Notes under the pieces: generated by a model
Told to the model about the DNA's origin: nothing
What the model saw: the letters and a program-made list of their open reading frames with translations, nothing else
Databases searched by the model: none
Position numbers and translations under genes: made by a program
Source: Nocardioides ferulae
GTDB taxonomy: Bacteria > Actinomycetota > Actinomycetes > Propionibacteriales > Nocardioidaceae
Direction: 5' to 3'
Assembly (NCBI RefSeq): GCF_003660455.1
Contig: NZ_QZVR01000002.1
Span: forward strand, 248,001-312,000
Length of the DNA stretch: 64,000 nucleotides
In this document: positions 38,932 through 47,463 of the stretch, piece after piece
Position numbering within the stretch: the first letter of the stretch is position 1
Layout: each line of letters begins with the position of its first letter

Positions 38932-39891
38932 TCAGACCCCGGTCAGGGACAGGTCGTGGACGGTCACGAGGTCGGGTCGGACCTGGTTGGGCCGGGGGAT
39001 GGTGGTGCCGGGCAGGCTGGCGGCGGCGCTGCCGTAGGCGACCGCGAGCGCCAGGCGCTCCGGCGCGGGGAGGCCGCGGATCTCGCCCAGCAGGTAGCCG
39101 AACAGGCTCGAGTCGCCGGCGCCGACGGTGCTCACGACCTCGACGGGCGGCGGCTCGGCGTGCCAGGCGCCCTGGGCGGTGACCAGCACCGCGCCCCGGG
39201 CCCCGAGGGTCGCCAGCACCACCGCCACGCCCCGATCGACCAGCGTGCCGGCCGCGGCCGCGGCCGCGGCCGGGTCGGCCTCCAGCCGGGCGGCCTCGGT
39301 GCCGGTGAACGAGGCGAGCTCCTCGGCGTTCGGCTTCATCAGGTGGGGGGCGCTCCGGGGCAGCCGCGAGACCAGGACGCGCAGCGGCTCGTCGCTGGTG
39401 TCGACGGCCACCGAGGCCCCGGTGTCGCGCAGGGCCTCGACCAGGTCGGCGTACCAGCCGTCGGGCGTGCCCGGGGGCAGCGACCCGGCCAGCACCACCC
39501 AGTCGGCCGCGCCCGCGCGGTGGTGCAGTGAGGTCGCGAGGTCGTCGAGGACCTCCTGGGTCGCCACCGGGCCCGGGCTGTTCAGCTTCGTGGTGGTGCC
39601 GTCGGGCTCGGAGATCGTGATGTTGACGCGGAGCCCTCCGGCGGCGGGCGGCACCGGCCGGCAGTCGATGCCGGCGGTGAGCAGCTCGACGACGAACGGG
39701 TCGTCGCGATCGGCCGGCACCACGGCGATGGTGGGGATGCCGGCGGCGACCGAGGCTCGCGAGATGTTCACGCCCTTGCCCCCGGCCTGGGAGACCACCG
39801 ACTCAGCGCGCTGCACAGCGCCGCGCTGGAGCGGCTCACCGAGCGTGACGGTGCGGTCGTGGCTCGGGTTGGGGGTGAGGGTGAGGATCAC
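38932..39891 (-). CDS. fruK: 1-phosphofructokinase
   Basis: PfkB-family sugar kinase of 319 aa that turns fructose 1-phosphate into fructose 1,6-bisphosphate. Family signatures: LTPNPSHDRTV at the N-terminus, AGGKGVNISRAS for sugar binding, KPNAEELASFTG and the C-terminal anion hole with catalytic Asp in STVGAGDSSLFGYLLG. An Ala run encoded by a GCC/GCG repeat (about 39250-39270) is a family-neutral insert. GTG start at 39891 overlaps the deoR stop by 4 nt. A fructose PTS permease is not in the window. Confidence 0.93.
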   Translation of the reverse strand: MILTLTPNPSHDRTVTLGEPLQRGAVQRAESVVSQAGGKGVNISRASVAAGIPTIAVVPADRDDPFVVELLTAGIDCRPVPPAAGGLRVNITISEPDGTTTKLNSPGPVATQEVLDDLATSLHHRAGAADWVVLAGSLPPGTPDGWYADLVEALRDTGASVAVDTSDEPLRVLVSRLPRSAPHLMKPNAEELASFTGTEAARLEADPAAAAAAAGTLVDRGVAVVLATLGARGAVLVTAQGAWHAEPPPVEVVSTVGAGDSSLFGYLLGEIRGLPAPERLALAVAYGSAAASLPGTTIPRPNQVRPDLVTVHDLSLTGV

Positions 39892-40655
39892 GCGATCACG
39901 ACCTCGACCCCGGCCTGGGCCAGCTCTGCCTGCTCCTCGGCGTCGACGCCGGAGTCGGTGACGAGCACGTCGATGTCGTCGATGCCGGCGAACCGGACCG
40001 TGGACTCCTGGCCGATCTTGCTCGCGTCGGCGAGCACCACGACCTGGCGGGCTCCCGCCACGAGGGCCCGCTTGGTCGCGGCCTCGTCCCGGTCGGGGGT
40101 GGAGAGGCCGTGCGCGACGGTGAGCCCGTTGGTGCCGAGGAACGCCACGTCGGCGCGCAGGTCGGCCAGCGCCGCGACGGTGTCGGTGCCGACGGCCGCG
40201 TGGGTGGTGCGGCGCACCCGGCCCGGGAGCAGGTGCAGCTCGACCTGCGGGTAGGTCGCCAGCCGGGCCGCGACGGGCACGGCGTGGGTGAAGACCACGA
40301 GCCGGTGGTCGCGGGGGAGCAGCATCGCCAGCCGGGCGGTGGTGGTGCCGGCGTCGATCAGCACCGTGGCCCCGGCCGGGGGGAGCAGGTCGAGGGCGGC
40401 CTTGGCGATCCGCTCCTTCTCGGCGGTGTTGGCGGCGTCCCGCTCGCCCAGCCCGGACTCGATGACGGCCAGGCTGTTCGCGGGCACCGCGCCGCCGTGG
40501 ACGCGCCGGACCAGACCCATCCGCTCCAGGGCGGAGAGGTCACGGCGCACGGTCTCGGTCGTCACGTCGTACTGCTCGGCGAGCACCGCGACCGAGAGCC
40601 GGCCCCGCGCAGCCACGAGCTGGGCCATCGCCTGCTGGCGCTCCTCGGCGTACAT
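39888..40655 (-). CDS. DeoR-family regulator of fructose/PTS genes
   Basis: A 255-residue repressor. The N-terminal helix-turn-helix is LSVAVLAEQYDVTTETVRRD followed by LSALERMGLVRRVHGGAV; the C-terminal DeoR sensor domain has IDAGTTTARLAMLL and VAFLGTNGLTVAHGLSTPD, which binds sugar phosphates such as fructose 1-phosphate in relatives. I start at ATG 40655 (MYAEERQQAMAQLV), preceded by GGGAGG; the frame is open upstream through the promoter. First gene of the deoR-fruK-ptsH unit and divergent to ptsI, which it likely also controls. Confidence 0.92.
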   Translation of the reverse strand: MYAEERQQAMAQLVAARGRLSVAVLAEQYDVTTETVRRDLSALERMGLVRRVHGGAVPANSLAVIESGLGERDAANTAEKERIAKAALDLLPPAGATVLIDAGTTTARLAMLLPRDHRLVVFTHAVPVAARLATYPQVELHLLPGRVRRTTHAAVGTDTVAALADLRADVAFLGTNGLTVAHGLSTPDRDEAATKRALVAGARQVVVLADASKIGQESTVRFAGIDDIDVLVTDSGVDAEEQAELAQAGVEVVIA

Positions 40656-40686
40656 CCACGTCCTCCCGGTGATCTGTGTATCTGTT

Positions 40687-40715
40687 GTTTTAGTCCCGTT
40701 TGTGTTGACTGTCAA
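40687..40715 (-). promoter_or_regulatory. Consensus-like promoter of deoR-fruK-ptsH
   Basis: On the minus strand TTGACA (40715-40710) is followed after exactly 17 nt by TAAAAC (40692-40687). The message would start about 25 nt before the ATG. Confidence 0.7.
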
Positions 40716-40733
40716 GGAACTTCGGCGTTAACT
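40705..40733 (+). promoter_or_regulatory. Divergent ptsI promoter sharing its -35 palindrome with deoR
   Basis: TTGACTGTCAA (40705-40715) is a perfect dyad that supplies TTGAC -35 elements to both strands. On the plus strand TTGACT is followed after 17 nt by TTAACT (40728-40733), a few bases before the ptsI start. A repressor on this dyad would block both promoters. Confidence 0.5.
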
Positions 40734-40734
40734 C

Positions 40735-42486
40735 GTGATCATGGTCACCGATACCACCCCCACCGGCTCCCCTGGCCCCCGTGGATCCACCGGGCGCGGG
40801 GGCGCCACCCTGAGCGGCACCCCGGTCGTCCCGGGCCTGGCCTACGCCCCCGCGCTGGTGGTGCGCCAGGAGGTCGCGGCCGAGGCCGTGGCGCGGCTGG
40901 AGGCGCAGGGCTTCCCCGACGCGGACGCCGCGCTCGCGGCCTACGACCAAGCCTCCCAGGCGGTCGCCGAGGGCTTCGAGGCCCGGGCGGGGGCGGCGTC
41001 CGGCGCGGCGACCGAGGTGCTCACCGCCAGCGCCGGGCTGGCGCGCGACCGCGGACTGCGCGGCGCCGTGCGCAAGCACCTGCGGGCCGGCACCGGGATC
41101 ACCGACGCCCTGCACTCGGCCGTCGAGCAGTTCGTCGGGGTCTTCGAGCAGATGGGCGGCCTGATGGCCGAGCGGGCCACCGACCTGCGCGACATCGAGC
41201 GGCGCACCCTGGCCCGGCTGGCGGGGGAGCCCGAGCCCGGCGTCCCCACTCCGGACCAGCCCTCCGTGCTGGTCGCCGAGGACCTCGCCCCCGCCGACAC
41301 CGCCGGGCTGGACCCGAACCTGGTGGTGGCGCTGGTCACCGAGCGGGGCGGGCCCACGAGCCACACCGCGATCATCGCCCGGCAACTGGGCATCCCGTGC
41401 GTGGTCGGCGTCGCCGGCGCGCTCGCGACCGTGCCGGGCACGCCGCTGCTCGTCGACGGCGCCACCGGCCGCATCGACACCACGGCCGACCCGGACCGGG
41501 CTCGCGAGCAGGTCGCCGCCGACCTGGCCGCCCGCGCCGCGACCGCCGGCTGGACCGGCCCGGGCGCGACCGCCGACGGTGCGCGGGTGAAGGTCCTCGC
41601 GAACGTGGCCGACGGCGACTCCGCCCGGTCGGCGGCCGGAGCCCCCGTGGAGGGCGTCGGTCTCTTCCGCACCGAGCTGTGCTTCCTCAACCGGGCCGAG
41701 GAGCCCTCGGTGGAGGAGCAGGCCGAGATCTATGCCGAGGTCCTCTCCGCGTTCGGTGGCGAGCGCCACGTCGTCGTCCGCACCCTCGACGCGGGCTCGG
41801 ACAAGCCGGTGGCGTTCGCGACCCACCCGGGCGAGGAGAACCCGGCGCTGGGCGTGCGCGGGCTCCGGCTGGCCTTCGACAACCCCGGCCTGCTCGACCG
41901 GCAGCTGGACGCGATCGCGCTGGCCGCCGAGCGCACCGGCACGCCCACGTGGGTGATGGCGCCGATGGTCGCGACCGTCGGCGAGGCCGCCGACTTCGCC
42001 GAGCGGGTCCACGGCCGTGGGCTCACCGCGGGCGTGATGGTCGAGATCCCGAGTGCGGCCCTGCTGGCGCACCGGATGTTGGAGGTCGTGGACTTCCTCT
42101 CGCTCGGCACCAACGACCTCACCCAGTACGCCATGGCCGCCGACCGGATGGCCAGCGACCTGGCCCACCTCACCGACCCCTGGCAGCCGGCCGTGCTGCA
42201 GCTGATCGCGATCACCGCCCACGCCGGCCGCGACGCCGGCAAGCCGGTCGGCGTCTGCGGCGAGGCCGCGGCGGACCCGGCCCTGGCGGCCGCGCTGGTC
42301 GGCATGGGGGTGACCTCGCTGTCGATGGCGGCCGCCGCGGTCCGTCCGGTCGGGGCGTTCTTGGGGTCGGTGTCGTCGGGACAGTGCGAGGAGGCCGCGG
42401 AGGCGGCGCTCGCCGCGGCCGACCCCCGCTGTGCGCGCGAGGCGGTCCGGGAGGTTCTCGGCGGCGGCGCGGACCGGATTGGGTGA
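40735..42486 (+). CDS. ptsI: PTS enzyme I (PEP-protein phosphotransferase)
   Basis: Transfers phosphate from PEP to HPr, 583 aa from GTG 40735 or 581 from ATG 40741. The phosphorylated histidine is His210 in GGPTSHTAIIARQLG. The PEP-binding barrel shows GVGLFRTELCFLN, EIPSAALLAHRM, SLGTNDLTQYAMAADR and the active-site Cys508 in VCGEAAADP. There is no ribosome site, and the predicted -10 is adjacent, so the transcript may be leaderless. Divergent to deoR-fruK-ptsH; it serves every PTS permease, including the one at 52854. Confidence 0.95.
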   Translation: MIMVTDTTPTGSPGPRGSTGRGGATLSGTPVVPGLAYAPALVVRQEVAAEAVARLEAQGFPDADAALAAYDQASQAVAEGFEARAGAASGAATEVLTASAGLARDRGLRGAVRKHLRAGTGITDALHSAVEQFVGVFEQMGGLMAERATDLRDIERRTLARLAGEPEPGVPTPDQPSVLVAEDLAPADTAGLDPNLVVALVTERGGPTSHTAIIARQLGIPCVVGVAGALATVPGTPLLVDGATGRIDTTADPDRAREQVAADLAARAATAGWTGPGATADGARVKVLANVADGDSARSAAGAPVEGVGLFRTELCFLNRAEEPSVEEQAEIYAEVLSAFGGERHVVVRTLDAGSDKPVAFATHPGEENPALGVRGLRLAFDNPGLLDRQLDAIALAAERTGTPTWVMAPMVATVGEAADFAERVHGRGLTAGVMVEIPSAALLAHRMLEVVDFLSLGTNDLTQYAMAADRMASDLAHLTDPWQPAVLQLIAITAHAGRDAGKPVGVCGEAAADPALAAALVGMGVTSLSMAAAAVRPVGAFLGSVSSGQCEEAAEAALAAADPRCAREAVREVLGGGADRIG

Positions 42487-42502
42487 TCCTCCGGCGCCGC
42501 GA

Positions 42503-42508
42503 TAGCCT
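42503..42508 (+). promoter_or_regulatory. Probable -10 hexamer for rpsO
   Basis: TAGCCT would give a leader of about 150 nt before rpsO, long enough for S15 autoregulation. The rest of 42487-42664 holds no gene. Confidence 0.4.
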
Positions 42509-42664
42509 TGGGCGGTTGTCCGCGTCCACCTCGGTCCACGAGCGAGGGCTGCGGGCGACTGTCACACCACTGCCGTCCAACGGCCGCGGATCCAGAGTGC
42601 CCGGGTGAACAGGCCCCGGCGCGCCGCGCAGCGAGAGAGCCCGCGAGGGCCGGAAGGAGCCCGC

Positions 42665-42940
42665 ATGTCGATCGGTACCGACGCGGAGACCAAGAAGAAG
42701 ATCATCGCCGAGTACGCCACGACCGAGGGCGACACCGGCTCGCCCGAGGTGCAGATCGCGCTGCTCAGCCACCGCATCGCCCACCTGACCGAGCACCTCA
42801 AGCAGCACAAGCACGACCACCACAGCCGTCGTGGTCTGCTGCTGCTGGTGGGCCAGCGTCGCCGGCTGCTGAACTACCTGCAGAAGACCGAGATCAACCG
42901 CTACCGCTCCATCGTCGAGCGGCTCGGCCTGCGTCGCTGA
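42665..42940 (+). CDS. rpsO: 30S ribosomal protein S15
   Basis: A 91-residue S15, near the usual 89. Conserved blocks: [20 protein letters not shown] and [20 protein letters not shown], then [20 protein letters not shown], the 16S rRNA-binding helices. ATG 42665 follows GGAAGGAG. It precedes pnp as in most bacteria, where the two genes are linked in processing. Confidence 0.97.
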   Translation: MSIGTDAETKKKIIAEYATTEGDTGSPEVQIALLSHRIAHLTEHLKQHKHDHHSRRGLLLLVGQRRRLLNYLQKTEINRYRSIVERLGLRR

Positions 42941-42960
42941 GCGACCCAGCGCACGCCTGA

Positions 42961-42993
42961 CGCTGGACGTCGCGCTCGCCGCGGCGTCCAGCG
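42961..42993 (+). terminator. Hairpin after rpsO
   Basis: CGCTGGACG (42961-42969) pairs with CGTCCAGCG (42985-42993), with partly paired CGCG in between, followed by TTCGTCG. Likely terminator or processing hairpin between rpsO and pnp. Confidence 0.7.
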
Positions 42994-43019
42994 TTCGTCG
43001 CTCACCGGGACGGGACCGA

Positions 43020-43025
43020 TAGGCT
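43020..43025 (+). promoter_or_regulatory. Probable -10 hexamer for pnp
   Basis: TAGGCT would give a pnp leader of about 240 nt. The leader (to 43271) contains the perfect palindrome CCCCCACCGCGGTGGGGG at 43162-43179, which could fold in the mRNA and serve RNase-dependent autocontrol; no gene is seen in 42994-43263. Confidence 0.4.
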
Positions 43026-43263
43026 CGGACCGATCCAACTGAATGAAGACAACCAGGAGCGACCCGCACGTTCTGGCCCGGTCCTCGGTAGTGGCCCTCA
43101 GGGCGGCCGTCCACCTCAGGTGGGCGTCGACGTCGCTGCGGGCCTCGATCGAAGACCGGCCCCCCCACCGCGGTGGGGGAGTGCATCACCGGCGGGGGAT
43201 CCTCGAGGGACCACCCGCCACCACGAGCGGGACGCCGCGGATCGCTCCGCGAACAGAACAGGG

Positions 43264-43275
43264 ATGAACCCTTGA
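43264..43275 (+). other. Three-codon mini-ORF overlapping the pnp TTG start
   Basis: ATGAACCCTTGA encodes Met-Asn-Pro-stop; its stop TGA overlaps the TTG start codon of pnp at 43272. A ribosome ending here could restart at TTG. Confidence 0.4.
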
Positions 43276-45494
43276 CTGAACCCGTCATCTCCGCCGTCGA
43301 GACCGTGCTGGACAACGGCAACTTCGGAAAGCGGACCGTCAGGTTCGAGACCGGGCTGCTGGCCCGGCAGGCGGCCGGCTCCGTGACCGCCTACCTCGAC
43401 GACGACACCATGCTGCTCTCGGCGACCACCGCCGGCAAGCACCCCAAGGACCACTTCGACTTCTTCCCCCTGACGATCGACGTCGAGGAGCGGATGTACG
43501 CCGCGGGCAAGATCCCCGGCTCGTTCTTCCGCAGCGAGGGTCGCCCCGGCGAGGACGCGATCCTCACCTGCCGCCTCATCGACCGGCCGCTGCGCCCGAC
43601 CTTCAAGAAGGGCCTGCGCAACGAGGTCCAGGTCGTCATCACGGTGCTGGCGCTCGACCCCGACACCCCCTACGACGTGCTCGCGATCAACGCGGCCTCG
43701 ATCTCCACCCAGCTCTCCGGCCTGCCGTTCTCCGGTCCCGTCGGCGGCGTGCGCGTGGCCCTGATCGAGGGCCAGTGGGTGGCCTTCCCGACCCACAGCC
43801 AGCTCGAGAACGCCGTCTTCGACATGGTGGTCGCCGGCCGGGTCACCGAGACCGGCGACGTCGCGATCATGATGGTCGAGGCGGAGGCCACCGAGGTCGT
43901 CATCCCGCTGGTCGAGGGGGGCGCGCAGGCGCCGACCGAGGAGATCGTGGCCGAGGGCCTCGACGCCGCGAAGCCGTTCATCAAGCAGCTGTGCGAGGCG
44001 CAGGCCGAGCTCGCCAAGGAGGCCGCGAAGCCGGTCCAGGAGTTCCCGGTCTTCCTCGACTACGACGACGACGTCTACGCCGCCGTCGAGGCCGCGGCCA
44101 AGGACGAGACCGCCGCGGCGCTGGTCATCGCCGGCAAGCAGGAGCGCGAGGAGAAGCTGGACGCGGTCAAGTCCTCCCTGCTCGAGAAGATCGGCGGTGA
44201 CTTCGAGGGGCGCGAGAAGGAGATCGGCGCGGCCTTCCGCTCGCTGACCAAGTCGCTGATGCGCGAGCGCGTGCTGCGCGACAAGGTGCGCATGGACGGC
44301 CGCGGCCTGGCCGACATCCGTCCGCTGCACGCCGAGGTCGGCCTGATCCCGCGGGTCCACGGCTCGTCGCTGTTCGAGCGCGGCGAGACCCAGATCCTCG
44401 GCGTCACCACCCTCGACATGCTCAAGATGGAGCAGCAGCTCGACACGCTCTCCCCGGAGAAGCACCGCCGCTACATGCACAAGTACGTCTTCCCGCCCTT
44501 CTCCACCGGTGAGACCGGCCGGGTCGGCTCCCCCAAGCGGCGCGAGGTCGGCCACGGCGCCCTGGCCCGCCGGGCGCTGCTGCCGGTGCTCCCCACCCGC
44601 GAGGAGTTCCCCTACGCGATCCGTCAGCTCTCCGAGGCGATGGGCTCCAACGGCTCGACCTCGATGGGCTCGGTCTGCGCCTCGACGCTGTCGCTGCTGC
44701 AGGCCGGTGTCCCGCTGAAGGCGTCGGTCGCCGGCATCGCGATGGGCCTGATCTCGGGTGAGGTCGACGGCAAGACCGAGTACGTCGCGCTGACCGACAT
44801 CCTCGGCGCCGAGGACGCCATGGGCGACATGGACTTCAAGGTCGCCGGCACCCGCGACTTCGTGACCGCGCTGCAGCTCGACACCAAGCTCGACGGCATC
44901 CCCGCCGAGGTGCTCGGCGCGGCCCTCAAGCAGGCCCGCGACGCCCGGCACGCCATCCTCGACGTGATGGCCGAGGCCATCGACGAGCCCGAGGAGATGT
45001 CGCTGCACGCGCCGCGGATCATCACGATCAAGATCCCGGTCGACAAGATCGGCGAGGTCATCGGCCCCAAGGGCAAGGTGATCAACCAGATCCAGGACGA
45101 CACCGGCGCGTCGCTGTCCATCGAGGACGACGGCACGATCTACATCGGCGCCACCAGCGGCGAGGCGGCCGAGGCGGCCCGGGCGGCGGTCAACCAGATC
45201 GCCAACCCGACCATGCCCGAGGTCGGCGAGCGATACCTCGGCACCGTCGTGAAGACGACCAACTTCGGTGCGTTCGTCTCCTTGATGCCCGGCAAGGACG
45301 GCCTGCTGCACATCAGCAAGCTGCGCTCCCTGGCCGGCGGCAAGCGGGTCGACGCTGTCGAGGACGTCGTCTCGGTGGGCCAGAAGATCCAGGTCCAGAT
45401 CGCCGAGATCGACGACCGGGGCAAGCTCTCGCTCGTCCCGTTCGTCGAGGACGAGGGCTCGGCCGAGGCCACCGAGGCCACCGAGGAGGACTGA
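43272..45494 (+). CDS. pnp: Polyribonucleotide nucleotidyltransferase (PNPase)
   Basis: 3'-5' phosphorolytic exoribonuclease, 740 aa. Two RNase PH cores ([20 protein letters not shown] in the first; [20 protein letters not shown] in the second with the active centre), a KH domain with [19 protein letters not shown] and an S1 domain with [20 protein letters not shown]. The start is TTG 43272 ([19 protein letters not shown]), the family N-terminus; GGGA lies 8 nt upstream and no ATG or GTG is suitably placed. The longer frame runs back into a palindrome and is unlikely. Confidence 0.95.
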   Translation: MTEPVISAVETVLDNGNFGKRTVRFETGLLARQAAGSVTAYLDDDTMLLSATTAGKHPKDHFDFFPLTIDVEERMYAAGKIPGSFFRSEGRPGEDAILTCRLIDRPLRPTFKKGLRNEVQVVITVLALDPDTPYDVLAINAASISTQLSGLPFSGPVGGVRVALIEGQWVAFPTHSQLENAVFDMVVAGRVTETGDVAIMMVEAEATEVVIPLVEGGAQAPTEEIVAEGLDAAKPFIKQLCEAQAELAKEAAKPVQEFPVFLDYDDDVYAAVEAAAKDETAAALVIAGKQEREEKLDAVKSSLLEKIGGDFEGREKEIGAAFRSLTKSLMRERVLRDKVRMDGRGLADIRPLHAEVGLIPRVHGSSLFERGETQILGVTTLDMLKMEQQLDTLSPEKHRRYMHKYVFPPFSTGETGRVGSPKRREVGHGALARRALLPVLPTREEFPYAIRQLSEAMGSNGSTSMGSVCASTLSLLQAGVPLKASVAGIAMGLISGEVDGKTEYVALTDILGAEDAMGDMDFKVAGTRDFVTALQLDTKLDGIPAEVLGAALKQARDARHAILDVMAEAIDEPEEMSLHAPRIITIKIPVDKIGEVIGPKGKVINQIQDDTGASLSIEDDGTIYIGATSGEAAEAARAAVNQIANPTMPEVGERYLGTVVKTTNFGAFVSLMPGKDGLLHISKLRSLAGGKRVDAVEDVVSVGQKIQVQIAEIDDRGKLSLVPFVEDEGSAEATEATEED

Positions 45495-45501
45495 CCCACC
45501 C

Positions 45502-46896
45502 GTGGTCTCCCGACGCACCACCACGACCGGCCGGCAGGCTCCTGCCGGCCGGTCGCGGCTCTCCGCCGCGACTGCGGCCCAGGAGCCCGGCTCCACCCAC
45601 ACCCTGCAGACCGTCCACGACGGCGAGGGGCGGGTGACCTCGTGCGTGCGGCGTACGCTGCTGCCCGGCGGCCTGCGGGTCGTCACCGAGGAGATGGCCG
45701 GAGCCCGCTCGGCCAGCGTGGGGGTCTGGGTGGGGGTCGGCTCGCGCGACGAGACGGCCACGCTGCACGGCTGCTCGCACTTCCTGGAGCACCTGCTGTT
45801 CAAGGGCACCCGCGAGCGCTCCGCCCTCGACATCTCGGTGGCACTCGACGCTGTGGGCGGGGAGTTCAACGCCTTCACCGCGAAGGAGTACACCTGCTTC
45901 CACGCCCGGGTGCTCGACCAGGACCTCCCGCTGGCCGTCGACGTCCTCGGCGACATGATCACCAGCTCCACGCTGCTCGAGGTCGACGTGGAGGCCGAGC
46001 GTGACGTCATCCTCGACGAGATCGCCATGCACGACGACGACCCCGACGACGTGGTGCACAACCTCTTCGCCGCCCAGGCGTGGGGCGAGGAGTCTCCCCT
46101 GGGCCGCCCGATCGCGGGCACCGAGGCGAGCATCGAGGCGCTGACCCGGGCCCAGATCCGCCGCTTCTACCGGCGGCACTACCGCCCCGCCAACATGGTC
46201 GTCGCCGCGGCCGGCCACCTCGACCACGACACGGTGGTCGAGCAGGTGCGGACGGCCTTCGGGCGCAACGGCTTCCTCGAGGGCGACGAGCCCCCGGTGC
46301 CGCCGCGCGGCGGTGTCCGCGCCCGCACCGTGACGCCCGGTGCGGTGTTCGCCGAGCGCCCCTTCGAGCAGGTCAACGTCGTCCTCGGGATGCGCGGCGT
46401 GACCCGCAACGACGACCGCAGGTTCGCGCTCGGCGTGCTGAACACCGCCCTCGGCGGCGGCACCTCCAGCCGGCTCTTCCAGGAGGTCAGGGAGCGCCGC
46501 GGTCTGGCCTACTCCGTCTTCTCCTTCGCCAGCCACCACGCCGACTCAGGGTTGGTCGGGGTGTCGGTCGGCTGCCTGCCGAACAAGCTCGACGACGTGC
46601 TCGCCACGGTCCGCGCCGAGCTGGCCCGGGTGGCCACGGAGGGCATCACCGGAGACGAGCTGGTGCGCGGCCAGGGGATGCTCCGCGGCGGCCTGGTGCT
46701 CGGCCTCGAGGACTCCGGGTCCCGGATGTCGCGGCTCGGCAAGGCCGAGCTGGTCTACGACCAGCTGCTCGGCATCGACGAGGTGATCGCCCGCATCGAG
46801 GCGGTCACGCTCGACGACATCCGCAGCATCGCCCGGGACGTGTTCGGTCAGCCGGAGGTGCTGGCGGTCGTCGGCCCGGGGGCCGCCCACGCCTGA
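45502..46896 (+). CDS. M16-family zinc peptidase (processing protease type)
   Basis: Insulinase-family metallopeptidase of 464 aa. The inverted zinc motif HFLEH gives His93, Glu96 (catalytic) and His97; the third ligand is Glu173 in ILDEIAMHDDDP, exactly 76 residues on as the family requires. Later RPANMVVAAAGHLDHD and the second inactive-like half with GVLNTALGGGTSSRLFQEVR are typical. Located right after pnp as in Bacillus (YmxG/MlpA) and mycobacteria (PepR). GTG 45502 is 8 nt past the pnp stop; a start nearer GTG 45634 is possible. Confidence 0.92.
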   Translation: MVSRRTTTTGRQAPAGRSRLSAATAAQEPGSTHTLQTVHDGEGRVTSCVRRTLLPGGLRVVTEEMAGARSASVGVWVGVGSRDETATLHGCSHFLEHLLFKGTRERSALDISVALDAVGGEFNAFTAKEYTCFHARVLDQDLPLAVDVLGDMITSSTLLEVDVEAERDVILDEIAMHDDDPDDVVHNLFAAQAWGEESPLGRPIAGTEASIEALTRAQIRRFYRRHYRPANMVVAAAGHLDHDTVVEQVRTAFGRNGFLEGDEPPVPPRGGVRARTVTPGAVFAERPFEQVNVVLGMRGVTRNDDRRFALGVLNTALGGGTSSRLFQEVRERRGLAYSVFSFASHHADSGLVGVSVGCLPNKLDDVLATVRAELARVATEGITGDELVRGQGMLRGGLVLGLEDSGSRMSRLGKAELVYDQLLGIDEVIARIEAVTLDDIRSIARDVFGQPEVLAVVGPGAAHA

Positions 46897-46920
46897 CCGC
46901 GATCCCGCGCGGGCAAGGGG

Positions 46921-47463
46921 TCACAGGAGCAGGCGGACCAGGCCGGCGCACGCGGCAGCCCAGAGCACGCTGGTGAAGGTGCCGATGATGAAGCGCTCGG
47001 CCGCTCCGGTGTTCTCGCCACTGCGCAGCTCGGGGTAGCGGCCCAGGCCCTTGAGGCCGAGCACGACGGCGACGCCCTCGGGCCAGCCGGCCACCAGCGT
47101 CACGAACACCCCGGCGCGCTCCAGCGCACCGATCCACGCGCCACCGCGGAGCACGGTCTCGGACCGGCGGAGGTCGGGAGCGCCACGGTCCTGCCGGTCG
47201 ACCAGGCCGAACACCGTCGTGGTCACCGGTCCGCCGCCGAGGACGGCGAGCAGCGCGGCCGCGGTGACCAGTGCGGTGCGGGCGGTCGACCCGGACAGCA
47301 CGACGTCCTCCGGGGCCGCGGCCACCAGGGCCGCGGCACCCAGCAGGCACGCCGCGGCCGGCGTCCAGACCGCGGCGCCGGCGCGGGTCCAGGCGGCGCC
47401 CGCCGCGATCGTGGCGGCCGTGGCCAGCACGAGCACCAGGGCCCCGAGGTCCTCGGGGCTCAT
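46921..47463 (-). CDS. Hypothetical membrane protein paired with SatD
   Basis: A 180-residue protein with about five hydrophobic segments (LGALVLVLATAATIAAGAAW, TPAAACLLGAAALVAAA, ALVTAAALLAVLGGGPVTTT, RAGVFVTLVAGWPEGVAVVL, FIIGTFTSVLWAAACAGLVR). A conserved-looking cytosolic loop GLVDRQDRGAPDLRRSETV lies in the middle. ATG 47463 overlaps the SatD stop (ATGA), so the two are co-translated. In other phyla SatD genes also neighbour a small membrane protein (DUF3307), but I cannot say these are homologous. Function unknown; it may be the output partner of the SatD protein. Confidence 0.72.
   Translation of the reverse strand: MSPEDLGALVLVLATAATIAAGAAWTRAGAAVWTPAAACLLGAAALVAAAPEDVVLSGSTARTALVTAAALLAVLGGGPVTTTVFGLVDRQDRGAPDLRRSETVLRGGAWIGALERAGVFVTLVAGWPEGVAVVLGLKGLGRYPELRSGENTGAAERFIIGTFTSVLWAAACAGLVRLLL

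Noticed and set aside
43173-43271. Start of pnp at GTG 43173
   Set aside because: It lies inside a perfect palindrome, has no ribosome site, and the added residues do not match PNPase.
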